Below, piece after piece: positions 18,901-26,604 of a stretch of DNA of 64,000 bases. Each line of letters opens with the position of its first letter. Within the stretch, counting starts at the first letter, position 1. The notes beneath the pieces were generated by a model. It was not told the DNA's origin, did no database searches, and worked only from the letters and a program-made list of their open reading frames with translations. The stretch covers positions 2,728,001-2,792,000 of the forward strand of contig NZ_CP087138.1 of NCBI RefSeq assembly GCF_021650705.1. The letters are read 5' to 3'. Origin of the DNA: Pseudomonas sp. KNUC1026 (GTDB lineage: Bacteria; Pseudomonadota; Gammaproteobacteria; Pseudomonadales; Pseudomonadaceae). The translations under genes and the position numbers were made by a program.

Positions 18901-19191
18901 ATGATCGCCAAACAAGACCGCCAGCAAGCCGCACTCGACGCCTACCTCTCCAGGCATCCACAACTGGCCGAAGAAATCGCCGCACTGAGCGACGCCGAGC
19001 AGCGCCAACAGATCCTGTGGGCTTTCGAGGATGCCGCTGACGACCGCGGCCTGCAGCCTTGGGAGTATGCCCTGGAGCTGATCGCCGAAAGCCCCGAACA
19101 GCTGCGCGAGATGCGCCTTGAAACGCATCGGGAAGTGGCTGAGGCGTTGGGCATGAGCTGGGAGGAGTATTGCCAGTTCAATGAGTTGTAG
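18901..19191 (+). CDS. Small acidic conserved hypothetical (possibly DUF6388)
   Basis: The protein has 96 residues, is acidic and helix-rich, and has no signal or membrane segment. It begins MIAKQDRQQAALDAYLSRHP and ends GMSWEEYCQFNEL. It resembles small Pseudomonas-restricted proteins that I associate with DUF6388, a tentative match from memory. A longer ORF exists upstream, but ATG 18901 is the natural start because upstream codons overlap the divergent lipoprotein promoter. I assign no function. Confidence 0.65.
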   Translation: MIAKQDRQQAALDAYLSRHPQLAEEIAALSDAEQRQQILWAFEDAADDRGLQPWEYALELIAESPEQLREMRLETHREVAEALGMSWEEYCQFNEL

Positions 19192-19250
19192 GGAATGCCG
19201 GCCCGCACACCCGGCTAGTGAAGTGAGAGTGGAAGGCAGACTTGCCGGAC

Positions 19251-19292
19251 GCCGTGTAACGGGCGCCGTGTAACGAATGCCGTGTAACGGGC
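19251..19292. repeat. Three tandem 14-bp repeats
   Basis: The unit GCCGTGTAACGGGC occurs three times head to tail; the middle copy ends GAAT instead of GGGC. It lies in the 199-base gap between two convergent genes, so it does not affect a coding frame. Confidence 0.8.
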
Positions 19293-19390
19293 GACGAGGG
19301 AGCCTGAGGCCCCATGTCGCGCGGCGAGCCGCCCTCCCACCGAACCGCAGAATCACCAGGCCCCGGGCCCTTGAGGCTTGGTAGTTCAGC

Positions 19391-20212
19391 TCAGCCTTGC
19401 GCGGCGAACGTCACAGCCTCCTCGACCAACTCTGGCGCCGGCCGCACGCCGGTGTACAGCACGAACTGCTCCAGCGCCTGTAAAGCCACCACCTCCAGGC
19501 CGGTGATCACAGGCTTGCCAAGGCTTTCTGCCAATTCGATCAACGGCGTACGCGGCGGCAGGGCCACCACATCGAACACTGCCTCTGCCGCCGCCACCAT
19601 AGGCCCAGGGAACGCCAAAGCCTGAGCCTCAGGGCCCCCGGCCATGCCCAGCGGGGTCACGTTGACCAGCAATTGCGCCTGTACACCTTCAGGCTCGGCC
19701 TGCCAGCTGAAACCACAGGCCTCGGCCAGTGCCGGGCCGGCCTCTGCGTTACGAGCGATGAGCGTGACATTGCCAAAGCCTGCGTCACGAAACGCGCAGG
19801 CGACCGCTTTGCCCATGCCGCCGCTGCCACGAAGCGCCACTCGCAGCCCAGGGTCGAGCCGGTGGTGGCGGATCAGATGGCCGATGGCAAGGTAGTCGGT
19901 GTTGTAGGCCGTCAGCCGGCCATTGTCGTTGACCAGCGTATTGACCGAGGCGATGGCCGCTGCAGAGGGGTCCATGGCATCGACCAGCTCGATGCAGGCT
20001 TCCTTGAACGGCATGGACACAGCACAACCGCGGATACCCAAGGCCCGCACCCCACCGATCGCCGCAGGCAGGTCGGTGGTGGTGAAAGCTTTGTAGAGGA
20101 AGTTCAGGCCCAGCCGGTCATAGAGATAGTTGTGAAACCGCGTACCGAAGTTGCCGGGGCGCGCGGCGAGGGACATGCACAACCGGGTGTCTTTGTTCGG
20201 GACTTTGAGCAC
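19391..20212 (-). CDS. Shikimate dehydrogenase-like protein (AroE family)
   Basis: The protein has 273 residues. The substrate domain includes AVSMPFKEACIELVD (normally NVTxPFK in AroE) and ASVNTLVN/NTDYLAIG. The Rossmann domain has RGSGGMGKAVACAF and the family C-terminal helix (LEVVALQALEQFVLYTG). AroE reduces 3-dehydroshikimate with NADPH. Pseudomonas carries several paralogues, and substitution of Asn-Val-Thr by Ala-Val-Ser before the catalytic Lys suggests a shikimate/quinate-like paralogue rather than the housekeeping enzyme. The frame is intact. Confidence 0.8.
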   Translation of the reverse strand: MLKVPNKDTRLCMSLAARPGNFGTRFHNYLYDRLGLNFLYKAFTTTDLPAAIGGVRALGIRGCAVSMPFKEACIELVDAMDPSAAAIASVNTLVNDNGRLTAYNTDYLAIGHLIRHHRLDPGLRVALRGSGGMGKAVACAFRDAGFGNVTLIARNAEAGPALAEACGFSWQAEPEGVQAQLLVNVTPLGMAGGPEAQALAFPGPMVAAAEAVFDVVALPPRTPLIELAESLGKPVITGLEVVALQALEQFVLYTGVRPAPELVEEAVTFAAQG

Positions 20213-20370
20213 GGGCAGCCTTCTTCAAGTGGTTGATTTGTCTCTAGGACCTTACACAAAATTTACCGTTCGCCGTTGCAGCTTCTTACAATTTCGCTGT
20301 CATAGTGTGTACGGCAGTCCATGATCCCGAGGCGGGGTCATCGCGCCACGTCGTTTACGAGGAAACATCC

Positions 20371-20688
20371 ATGATTCGTCATATCTCCAAGGTGGCTCTG
20401 CTGGCAGGCGCGCTGGCCGCTGGTATGGCTGGCCCGGCCTCGGCACACGGCCCAGGCACGGGCGCTGTAGTCGGTGCATTGATTGGTGGCACAGTGCTCG
20501 GCGCTGTCGTGGCAAGCCGCCCCGCACCGGTCTACGTCGAACGGCCGGTCTATGCCGCGCCGCCTCCACCGGTGTACTACGCGCCACCACCGCCGGTTTA
20601 TTACCAACCTGCCCCGGTGTACTACGCCCCTCCACCACCGCCTCCGCCGCCAGGTTATTACTACGGCCCGGGCTACGGCCGCTGGTAA
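20371..20688 (+). CDS. Small secreted Pro/Tyr-rich glycine-zipper protein
   Basis: The protein has 105 residues. A signal peptide (MIRHISKVALLAGALAAGM, cut after ASA) precedes a short Gly-rich hydrophobic stretch (GAVVGALIGGTVLGAVV). The rest is Pro/Tyr repeats of the form PPPPVYYAPPP, ending GYYYGPGYGRW. Such proteins are common in Pseudomonas envelopes, but their function is unknown. ATG 20371 has GAGGAAA 8 bases upstream. A strong terminator follows. Confidence 0.8.
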   Translation: MIRHISKVALLAGALAAGMAGPASAHGPGTGAVVGALIGGTVLGAVVASRPAPVYVERPVYAAPPPPVYYAPPPPVYYQPAPVYYAPPPPPPPPGYYYGPGYGRW

Positions 20689-20715
20689 TACTGGCGTTTT
20701 GCCCAGTATTCGCTC

Positions 20716-20739
20716 AAAGCCCCGCATCTGCGGGGCTTT
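20716..20739 (+). terminator. Intrinsic terminator after the Pro/Tyr-rich gene
   Basis: AAAGCCCCGC-ATCT-GCGGGGCTTT is a 10-bp stem with a tetraloop followed by CGTTT. Another stem (AATACTGG/CCAGTATT, 20688-20710) lies just before it. Confidence 0.8.
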
Positions 20740-20883
20740 CGTTTATCCGGTGATTCTGTGTGAATGAATAAATATTCACCTTCCAGGGCAATCGACAGCC
20801 AGCCCTGCCGCCTCCTAGAATGTGTCAGATTTTTTCATCTCTTCATCTGTGTGCATCTTTCATTTTGCCGGGTACCCCTTTCC

Positions 20884-21789
20884 GTGAAAAAAACCCTTTC
20901 TTTGCTCAGCCTCGTCGTCGCCCTGGCCAGCACCGCACTTCCCCCTGCCGCCATTGCCGCCGAAGCTGCGCTGGCACGTGACCCGTCGCAACTGCATCTG
21001 GCCTCGGGCAGCGCGCTGCTGACCGACTTGCAGACCGGCAAGGTGCTGTATGAAAGCAAGCCGGACAAAGTCGTCCCGATCGCCTCGGTCACCAAGTTGA
21101 TGACGGCCATGGTCGTGCTCGACGCCAAGCAGTCGATGACCGAAGAAATCGATATCGACATCAGCCACACCAAAGAAATGAAAGGCGTGTTTTCCCGAGT
21201 CAAGCTGGGTAGCACCCTGGACCGTCGCAACATGCTGCTGATCGCGCTGATGTCTTCGGAAAACCGCGCCGCCGCCAGCCTTGCCCATCACTACCCGGGC
21301 GGCTACAACGCCTTCATCACTGCGATGAACGCCAAGGCCCGCTCGCTGGGCATGAGCCACACCCGTTACGTGGAGCCTACCGGGCTGTCGGAGCACAACG
21401 TCTCGTCCGCGCGCGACCTGACCAAGCTGCTGATGGCCGCCCGCCAATACCCGATGCTGCGCGAGCTTTCCACCACCCGTGAAAAGACCGTTGCCTTCAA
21501 GCACCCCAACTACACCCTGGGCTTTCGCAACACCGACCACCTGCTCAACAGCAATTGGGATATCCAGCTGACCAAGACCGGTTTCACCAACCAGGCCGGC
21601 CACTGCCTGGTGCTGGTCACCCGCATGGCCGACCGCCCGGTGGCGATGGTAGTGCTCGATGCCTATGGCAAGTTCACCCACTTCGCCGACGCGTCCCGGC
21701 TGCGCCAGTGGATGGAAACCGGCCGCAGCAACAAGCCCGCCTCGCTGGCGATGCAGTACCGGGCCGACAAGAACCGCATGGCAGACTGA
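20884..21789 (+). CDS. pbpG: D-alanyl-D-alanine endopeptidase PBP7/8
   Basis: This serine peptidase (S11) has about 301 residues. A signal peptide ([20 protein letters not shown]) is followed by the three catalytic motifs: SxxK (ASVTKLM), SxN (SSENRAA) and KTG (LTKTGFT). It cleaves D-Ala-meso-DAP cross-links in the periplasm during wall remodelling. I chose GTG 20884 because it starts exactly at the signal peptide; the longer ORF from 20764 would add an atypical N-terminus. It is convergent with the GGDEF gene, 7 bases apart. Confidence 0.9.
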   Translation: MKKTLSLLSLVVALASTALPPAAIAAEAALARDPSQLHLASGSALLTDLQTGKVLYESKPDKVVPIASVTKLMTAMVVLDAKQSMTEEIDIDISHTKEMKGVFSRVKLGSTLDRRNMLLIALMSSENRAAASLAHHYPGGYNAFITAMNAKARSLGMSHTRYVEPTGLSEHNVSSARDLTKLLMAARQYPMLRELSTTREKTVAFKHPNYTLGFRNTDHLLNSNWDIQLTKTGFTNQAGHCLVLVTRMADRPVAMVVLDAYGKFTHFADASRLRQWMETGRSNKPASLAMQYRADKNRMAD

Positions 21790-21796
21790 GCCCGCC

Positions 21797-22756
21797 TCAA
21801 TCCCTGCGCTGCTTGTGCCGCTGCATATCCGCAGCGGCCTGGGCGATCAGCGCAGCAAGCGTGGAATGGCGCGCCATCTCGTATTCGCAGGCCACTACGC
21901 TGTAACGCAGCTCGAAGCCCTTTGCAGCGCGGTGGTTGGCGGCCTGCAAGGCCCGGTCGAACCGCGCCAGCGCCACCCGGCTCTCCGACAGATTGGCGCC
22001 CATCAGCAGCACCACGAACTGGTCGCCTCCCAGGCGGCCGATATTGTCCATTTCCCTGAGCACCGTACGCAGTAGCTGAGCGAACGCTTTCAACGCCTGG
22101 TCGCCCTCGACGTAACCGAAACGCTCGTTGATGCCTTTGAATCCTTCCAGATCGAACAACAGCAAGGTCGCCTGTGTGCCCACGCGCCGGCACAGGCTCA
22201 AGGCATAGTTGGCCATGTGCTCGAACCCCTGGCGGTTGGCGATCTGAGTGAGGGGGTCGACGGTCGCCGACTGCAGCGCTTCGATCTCCTGCTCAGCCAA
22301 TACAGCCAGGTCATTGAGCTGAGCTCGCTGTTCATCGCTCAGCCGCCTGGGCTGATGGTCGATCAGGCAGAGTGTTCCCACCGCGCTGCCATTACGCGCC
22401 TTCAACGGGCGCCCGGCGTAGTAACGGACATGCGGCTCGCCGGTCACCAGCGGGTTGTCACTGAAGCGTGCGTCGAGCGTGGCATCGGGAATCTCGAACA
22501 CACCGTCCTGCAAGATGGCATGGCCACAGAACGATACGTCGCGAGAAGTCTGGCGCGCTGCCAGGCCATCGCAAGACTTGAACCACTGGCGGTCAACGTC
22601 CACCAGGCTCACCACCGCGACCGGCATGCCGAACAGCGCCCTGGCCAGGCGCGTGAGGCGGTCGAAGCGCTCTTCGGCGGGGGTGTCGAGAAGGTTCAAG
22701 GAGCGCAACGTGTGAATGCGCAGCGATTCGTCGTGGGCTTTGCCGGGCACCTGCAT
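21797..22756 (-). CDS. GAF-GGDEF protein with degenerate GGDQF motif
   Basis: The protein has 319 residues. A GAF domain at about 20-150 (FDRLTRLARALFGMPVAVVSL, VSFCGHAIL) precedes a GGDEF domain at about 165-310. The signature loop reads LGGDQF, replacing the metal- and catalysis-linked Glu by Gln. No RxxD inhibitory site is seen five residues upstream (EMDN instead). It may be a weak diguanylate cyclase or a GTP/c-di-GMP-responsive sensor without activity. No signal or membrane segment is present, so it is cytosolic. Confidence 0.85.
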   Translation of the reverse strand: MQVPGKAHDESLRIHTLRSLNLLDTPAEERFDRLTRLARALFGMPVAVVSLVDVDRQWFKSCDGLAARQTSRDVSFCGHAILQDGVFEIPDATLDARFSDNPLVTGEPHVRYYAGRPLKARNGSAVGTLCLIDHQPRRLSDEQRAQLNDLAVLAEQEIEALQSATVDPLTQIANRQGFEHMANYALSLCRRVGTQATLLLFDLEGFKGINERFGYVEGDQALKAFAQLLRTVLREMDNIGRLGGDQFVVLLMGANLSESRVALARFDRALQAANHRAAKGFELRYSVVACEYEMARHSTLAALIAQAAADMQRHKQRRD

Positions 22757-22851
22757 CGAAATGCTCCTTGAGACGGGTGGCGAGAGGCCGCCGCTCGGCC
22801 GATCATGCCGCTAAGCTTAGCCGCCCGCCACCCTCTGGCGACGCGCTGCGG

Positions 22852-23286
22852 TCAGGCGCTGGTGCTGACCATCGAACCGCTGGTGCTGCCGCCACTCTCG
22901 GTGAGCGCCTGGGTGAGTTGCGCCGTGAGCCGCTGCATCTGCCCGGACAGCGATGTGACTTGAGTCTGCGCAGCCGCCACCTGGGCTTGCCTGGCCTGAT
23001 CATCCTGTACCTGCTGGGCACGAGCCAGGGCCTGCTGGGCCTGGTTCAGTTGCTTTTGCACCTCGGCAATCTGCTGCTTGATCTCTTTGACCGAGTCCGA
23101 TTCGGTGGAGCTTGAATCGCTGGCACCGCCAGCACCCTTGGCCCCACCGGCCGAGCCGCTCTTGCTGCTGGCCAGCGCGCTGAGGTCGACGCTTGCACTG
23201 CTGGTATCGGTGTCGCTGGCTTTTGAGGCCGAGGTGCTCGAGGAAAGCGTGGCGATGTTGACGCCTGTGACGCCGCTGATGCTCAT
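22852..23286 (-). CDS. FlxA-like protein
   Basis: The protein has 144 residues. It begins MSISGVTGVNIATLSSS, has a Ser/Thr/Gly-rich segment to about residue 65, then a long coiled coil (KEIKQQIAEVQKQLNQAQQ) rich in Gln/Ala, then a Ser/Thr-rich tail. This layout matches the FlxA-like family; E. coli FlxA is a FliA-dependent protein of unclear role. A much longer in-frame ORF reaches 24132 but overlaps the divergent response regulator and has no family support. GGAGCC lies 5 bases before ATG 23286. A sigma-28-type promoter precedes it. Confidence 0.75.
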   Translation of the reverse strand: MSISGVTGVNIATLSSSTSASKASDTDTSSASVDLSALASSKSGSAGGAKGAGGASDSSSTESDSVKEIKQQIAEVQKQLNQAQQALARAQQVQDDQARQAQVAAAQTQVTSLSGQMQRLTAQLTQALTESGGSTSGSMVSTSA

Positions 23287-23327
23287 GGTTTGGCTCCTGT
23301 TATCGAGACGGATGAATCGCATGCAGG

Positions 23328-23354
23328 GCATCGACCCGACTTGAGCAACCTTTA
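23328..23354 (-). promoter_or_regulatory. Sigma-28 (FliA) promoter for the FlxA-like gene
   Basis: The minus strand reads TAAA-N15-GTCGATGC. The FliA consensus is TAAA-N15-GCCGATAA; the -35 is perfect, spacing is exact, and five of eight -10 bases match, including CGAT. It ends 42 bases before the start codon. Confidence 0.6.
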
Positions 23355-23505
23355 GAAACAACTTGGTACCCTGTTGCTTACATTTTGCTACTTTTCCGTG
23401 CAATCCGCCTGATCCCAGCCAACATGAAATAATCTTCAGTCCTTCATTGGGCGAACCTTGGCACAATGCCAGTCGTCTGAAGCCGACATCCGGGTAATTG
23501 ATAAC

Positions 23506-24189
23506 ATGACTCGCGTATTGACCATCGAAGACGATGCAGTCACCGCCAGGGAAATCGTCGCCGAGCTGACCAACCACGGGCTCGAAGTGGACTGGGTCGA
23601 TAACGGCCGCGAAGGGCTGGTCAAAGCCGTCAGCGGCGATTACGACGTAATCACCCTCGACCGCATGCTGCCTGAGCTGGACGGCCTGGCGATCGTGACC
23701 ACCCTGCGCACCATCGGCGTCAGCACCCCCGTGTTGATGATCAGCGCGCTGTCGGATGTCGATGAGCGCGTGCGCGGCCTGCGTGCCGGCGGTGACGACT
23801 ACCTGACCAAACCTTTCGCCTCCGACGAAATGGCTGCCAGGGTCGAGGTGCTGCTGCGCCGCAAACAGGCTGCTACCACCCAGGACAACATCCTGCGCGT
23901 GGCCGACCTCGAGCTTGACCTGATCACCCGCGAAGCGCGTCGTGGCGAGCAGCAGCTGAGCCTGCTGCCCACCGAGTTCAAGCTGCTGGAATTTCTCATG
24001 CGCAATGCCGGGCAGATCCTCACCCGCATGATGATTTTCGAGGAAGTCTGGGGCTATCACTTCGACCCCGGCACCAACCTGATCGACGTACACATCGGGC
24101 GCCTGCGCAAGAAGATCGACCCTGCCGGCCAACCGCCACTGATCAAGACTGTACGGGGCTCTGGCTATGTCATTGCCGAACCCCTCTAA
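23506..24189 (+). CDS. OmpR-family response regulator (first gene of RR-HK-RR operon)
   Basis: The protein has 227 residues. The receiver has the acidic residues IEDD, phosphoacceptor Asp in ITLDRMLPE and the KPF lysine (YLTKPFA). The C-terminal winged helix has LLPTEFKLLEFLMRN and VHIGRLRKKID...VRGSGYV. All phosphorylation residues are present, so this is the conventional partner of the kinase. ATG 23506 begins MTRVLTIEDD; a TTG 48 bases earlier is in frame but unsupported. The stop lies 23 bases inside the kinase gene, implying coupled translation. Confidence 0.92.
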   Translation: MTRVLTIEDDAVTAREIVAELTNHGLEVDWVDNGREGLVKAVSGDYDVITLDRMLPELDGLAIVTTLRTIGVSTPVLMISALSDVDERVRGLRAGGDDYLTKPFASDEMAARVEVLLRRKQAATTQDNILRVADLELDLITREARRGEQQLSLLPTEFKLLEFLMRNAGQILTRMMIFEEVWGYHFDPGTNLIDVHIGRLRKKIDPAGQPPLIKTVRGSGYVIAEPL

Positions 24190-25564
24190 GGGTTGGCGCT
24201 CCTCCAGCAGCCGGCTGCTGGCGCTCTACAGTTTCCTCTTCGTGGCCTGGAGCAGCATCCTGCTCGGGGTGCTGTATTTCGAGGTGTCGGACTACCTCAA
24301 CAGCCTCGCCCGGCATTCGCTGATGCAGCGCCAGCACCTGTTCTCGCGCTTCGTCGGGCAAGACCTGGAAGACGCCCTGGCCGCCAGCGAGGCGTTCGAC
24401 AACCGTGCCTACGATGCCTGGGGCCTGTTCGACGACGAGCTCGACCCGTTGGCCGGCGAACTCAAGCGCATCCCGCGTGGGCTGGCGCTGGACGGCAGCA
24501 TCTACGAGCTGGACGACTGCACCCAATCGAACGACCCCAAACTGCCTCAGGACAGCTGCGCTGCGGTTGCGATGCCCACCCGCGACGGCCGTTGGCTGGT
24601 GCTGGTGCGTGACAACGGCTCACTGTTCCAGGTCACTCACATCATCCTGCGCGCGCTGCTCTGGGGTGTGTCGCTGACCATCCTGCCCGGCGCTGCCGGC
24701 TGGCACCTGCTGCGCCGCCGCCCGTTGCGGCGCATTCGGCAGATCCAGGCCAGCGCCGAGTCGATCATCGCCGGTGACCTGGCGCAGCGCCTGCCGCTGT
24801 CGAACCGGCGCGACGAGCTGGACATGCTGGCGGCGATCGTCAACGCCATGCTCGACCGCATCGAGCGGCTGATGCTGGAAGTCGAAGGGGTGTGCGACAA
24901 CATCGCCCACGACCTGCGCACGCCGCTGACGCGCTTGCGGGCGCAGCTGTATCGGATCAAACAGCAGGCTGAAGCCGATTCGGCACACGCGCTGCAGCTG
25001 GACCAGGTGATCGACGAAACCGACACACTGATGGCGCGCTTTCGTGGGCTGCTGCGCATTTCGGAGCTCGAAGACCATCAGCGCCGCTCGGGTTTCGTGA
25101 TGCTCGACCTGCTGCCATTGCTGCACGAGCTGTACGACTTCTACCTGCCCCTGGCCGAGGAAGGCGAGTTGCAGCTGGCGCTCGACGTGCCGGCCAGCCT
25201 GCCGAGCGTAAATTGCGACAGGGCGTTGATGTTCGAGGCGATCGGCAACCTGCTGAGCAACTCGATCAAGTTCACCCCGCCGGGCGGCAAGGTCACCCTG
25301 CACGCACGCGTTGAACAGGGCGCACCACTGATCGAAGTCGAGGACTCCGGCCCCGGCATTCCTGAAAGCGAGCGCGAAGCGATCTTCCAGCGTTTCTACC
25401 GCCTCGACGAAAGCGGTGGCCAGGGCGGCTTCGGCCTGGGCCTGTCGATCGTCGCGGCCATCGTCAACCTGCATGGCTTCAGCCTGCGCGTCGGTAGTGC
25501 GCGGCTGGGCGGAGCCAGCCTGAGCCTGCATTGCCGCAGCAGCACCCCTTTGGTGGCGACATGA
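24167..25564 (+). CDS. Membrane sensor histidine kinase
   Basis: The protein has 465 residues. Two membrane segments (about 16-38 and 157-178) flank a periplasmic domain of about 115 residues with a Cys pair (DDCTQ...QDSCAA) that could form a disulfide. A HAMP domain precedes the H-box (CDNIAHDLRTPLTRL). The N-box (NLLSNSIKFTP), G1 (DSGPGIP) and G2 (GFGLGLS) ATP-binding motifs follow. It resembles small periplasmic-sensing kinases such as metal or cationic-peptide sensors, but the signal cannot be told from sequence. It overlaps both neighbouring regulator genes. Confidence 0.92.
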   Translation: MSLPNPSKGWRSSSSRLLALYSFLFVAWSSILLGVLYFEVSDYLNSLARHSLMQRQHLFSRFVGQDLEDALAASEAFDNRAYDAWGLFDDELDPLAGELKRIPRGLALDGSIYELDDCTQSNDPKLPQDSCAAVAMPTRDGRWLVLVRDNGSLFQVTHIILRALLWGVSLTILPGAAGWHLLRRRPLRRIRQIQASAESIIAGDLAQRLPLSNRRDELDMLAAIVNAMLDRIERLMLEVEGVCDNIAHDLRTPLTRLRAQLYRIKQQAEADSAHALQLDQVIDETDTLMARFRGLLRISELEDHQRRSGFVMLDLLPLLHELYDFYLPLAEEGELQLALDVPASLPSVNCDRALMFEAIGNLLSNSIKFTPPGGKVTLHARVEQGAPLIEVEDSGPGIPESEREAIFQRFYRLDESGGQGGFGLGLSIVAAIVNLHGFSLRVGSARLGGASLSLHCRSSTPLVAT

Positions 25565-26220
25565 ACCTACTCTACCTTGCCCAGGAAACCGACCCGAGCC
25601 TGATCGATGCGCTCCAGCACGCCGGCCATACGCTGCGCTGCGCTGCGACCGAGCAGTACGACCATGCGCTGCGGGGCGACTACAGCTTCATCGTCCTTGA
25701 CCTGCCCCGGGCCTCTCCGCGGCTACTGCAACGCTGCCTGCAACGCCGCGGCCACGCCTCCGTGCTGGTGCTGCTGGGCGACAGCGACCACCAGGCGCGC
25801 ATCGAAGCGCTCAAGGCCGGGGCCGACGTGTGCCTGTCACGGCCGGTGAGCGCTGAGGAGCTGCAAGCGCGCATGCAGGCCCTGACCCGCCAGGCGCCAG
25901 CTCCGGCCAATGACTCCGGAGCTGGCTTGTGGCTTTCGAACAATCGCCTGTTGCTGGGCCGCGGTGCACGCCAGCAGAGCGTGACCGTCACCGAACAACG
26001 CTTGCTGGCACTGCTCGCGGTGCAAGCCAGCCCGATCAGCCGCCAGGCCATCGAGCAGCACCTGTGGGGCGATGAAGCTGCCAGCCGCGGGCCGTTGATC
26101 GAGCGGCACATCTGCAACCTGCGGCGCAAGCTGGCGGACCTGGGTGCGCCTTATGCGCTGCAGACCCTGCGTGGCTATGGCTACTGCCTCAACGATGGGC
26201 TGCGGGTGAGAACCGACTGA
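25561..26220 (+). CDS. Second OmpR-family regulator with degenerate receiver
   Basis: The protein has 219 residues and overlaps the kinase stop as ATGA. The receiver fold is kept with the central Asp (FIVLDLPRA), but the N-terminal acidic pair is altered (YLAQETD) and the conserved Lys-Pro is Arg-Pro (LSRPVSAEE). The winged helix (VTEQRLLALLAV, IERHICNLRRKLADLG, LRGYGYCL) is intact. It could bind DNA without normal phosphorylation, or take phosphate poorly and compete with the first regulator. A kinase flanked by two OmpR-type regulators is unusual. Confidence 0.88.
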   Translation: MNLLYLAQETDPSLIDALQHAGHTLRCAATEQYDHALRGDYSFIVLDLPRASPRLLQRCLQRRGHASVLVLLGDSDHQARIEALKAGADVCLSRPVSAEELQARMQALTRQAPAPANDSGAGLWLSNNRLLLGRGARQQSVTVTEQRLLALLAVQASPISRQAIEQHLWGDEAASRGPLIERHICNLRRKLADLGAPYALQTLRGYGYCLNDGLRVRTD

Positions 26221-26335
26221 GGCATGCGCCCGGCACCTTCGGATTTTTTTTCAGGATTGCGCAGCAAATCAGTGATTTAGCGGTCTGAGCGAAAGTTTTC
26301 TGACAACCCGTTGCGAAAAGGGCTACAACCCAATA

Positions 26336-26351
26336 CTGTACGCCCATACAG
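26336..26351 (+). promoter_or_regulatory. LexA (SOS) box
   Basis: CTGTACGCCCATACAG matches CTGT-N8-ACAG exactly, including the inner AT before ACAG. It lies 19 bases upstream of the GTG start of the small gene that leads into endA. This predicts LexA repression and DNA-damage induction. Confidence 0.7.
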
Positions 26352-26370
26352 CAACATGAGGAAAAACTTC

Positions 26371-26604
26371 GTGAACACCTCTGCACTCGGCAGCTACGAG
26401 CAATTGGGGCTGCGCATCCAGAAGATCATCAACTCCACGCGCGCGCAGAGCAGCCGCAGCGCGCTGCTGTTTCGCCAGGCCGGGGAGAACCCCGACGACT
26501 GGGAGCGCATGCTTCAGGAAATCGCCGAAAACGATAACGTCACCCTCGCCTGGCGCGATGACGGTGGCATCCAGTTGTTCTGGACGGTGCCCGGTAATGA
26601 TTGA
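26371..26604 (+). CDS. Small SOS-linked protein (DUF1654-like)
   Basis: The protein has 77 residues if it starts at GTG 26371, which has AGGA 8 bases upstream. An in-frame ATG at 26356 would add five residues and overlap the ribosome-binding site. The sequence begins VNTSALGSYEQLGLRIQKII and has a conserved acidic end (GIQLFWTVPGND). It resembles the DUF1654 family, which is restricted to Pseudomonas. It has no signal or membrane segment. It lies directly after a LexA box and overlaps the start of endA by 8 bases. Confidence 0.7.
   Translation: MNTSALGSYEQLGLRIQKIINSTRAQSSRSALLFRQAGENPDDWERMLQEIAENDNVTLAWRDDGGIQLFWTVPGND

Noticed and set aside
22852..24132. A 426-residue minus-strand ORF ending in the FlxA-like protein
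   Set aside because: The upstream 280 residues are antisense to the response regulator; the real gene starts at 23286 with a good ribosome-binding site and a sigma-28-type promoter.
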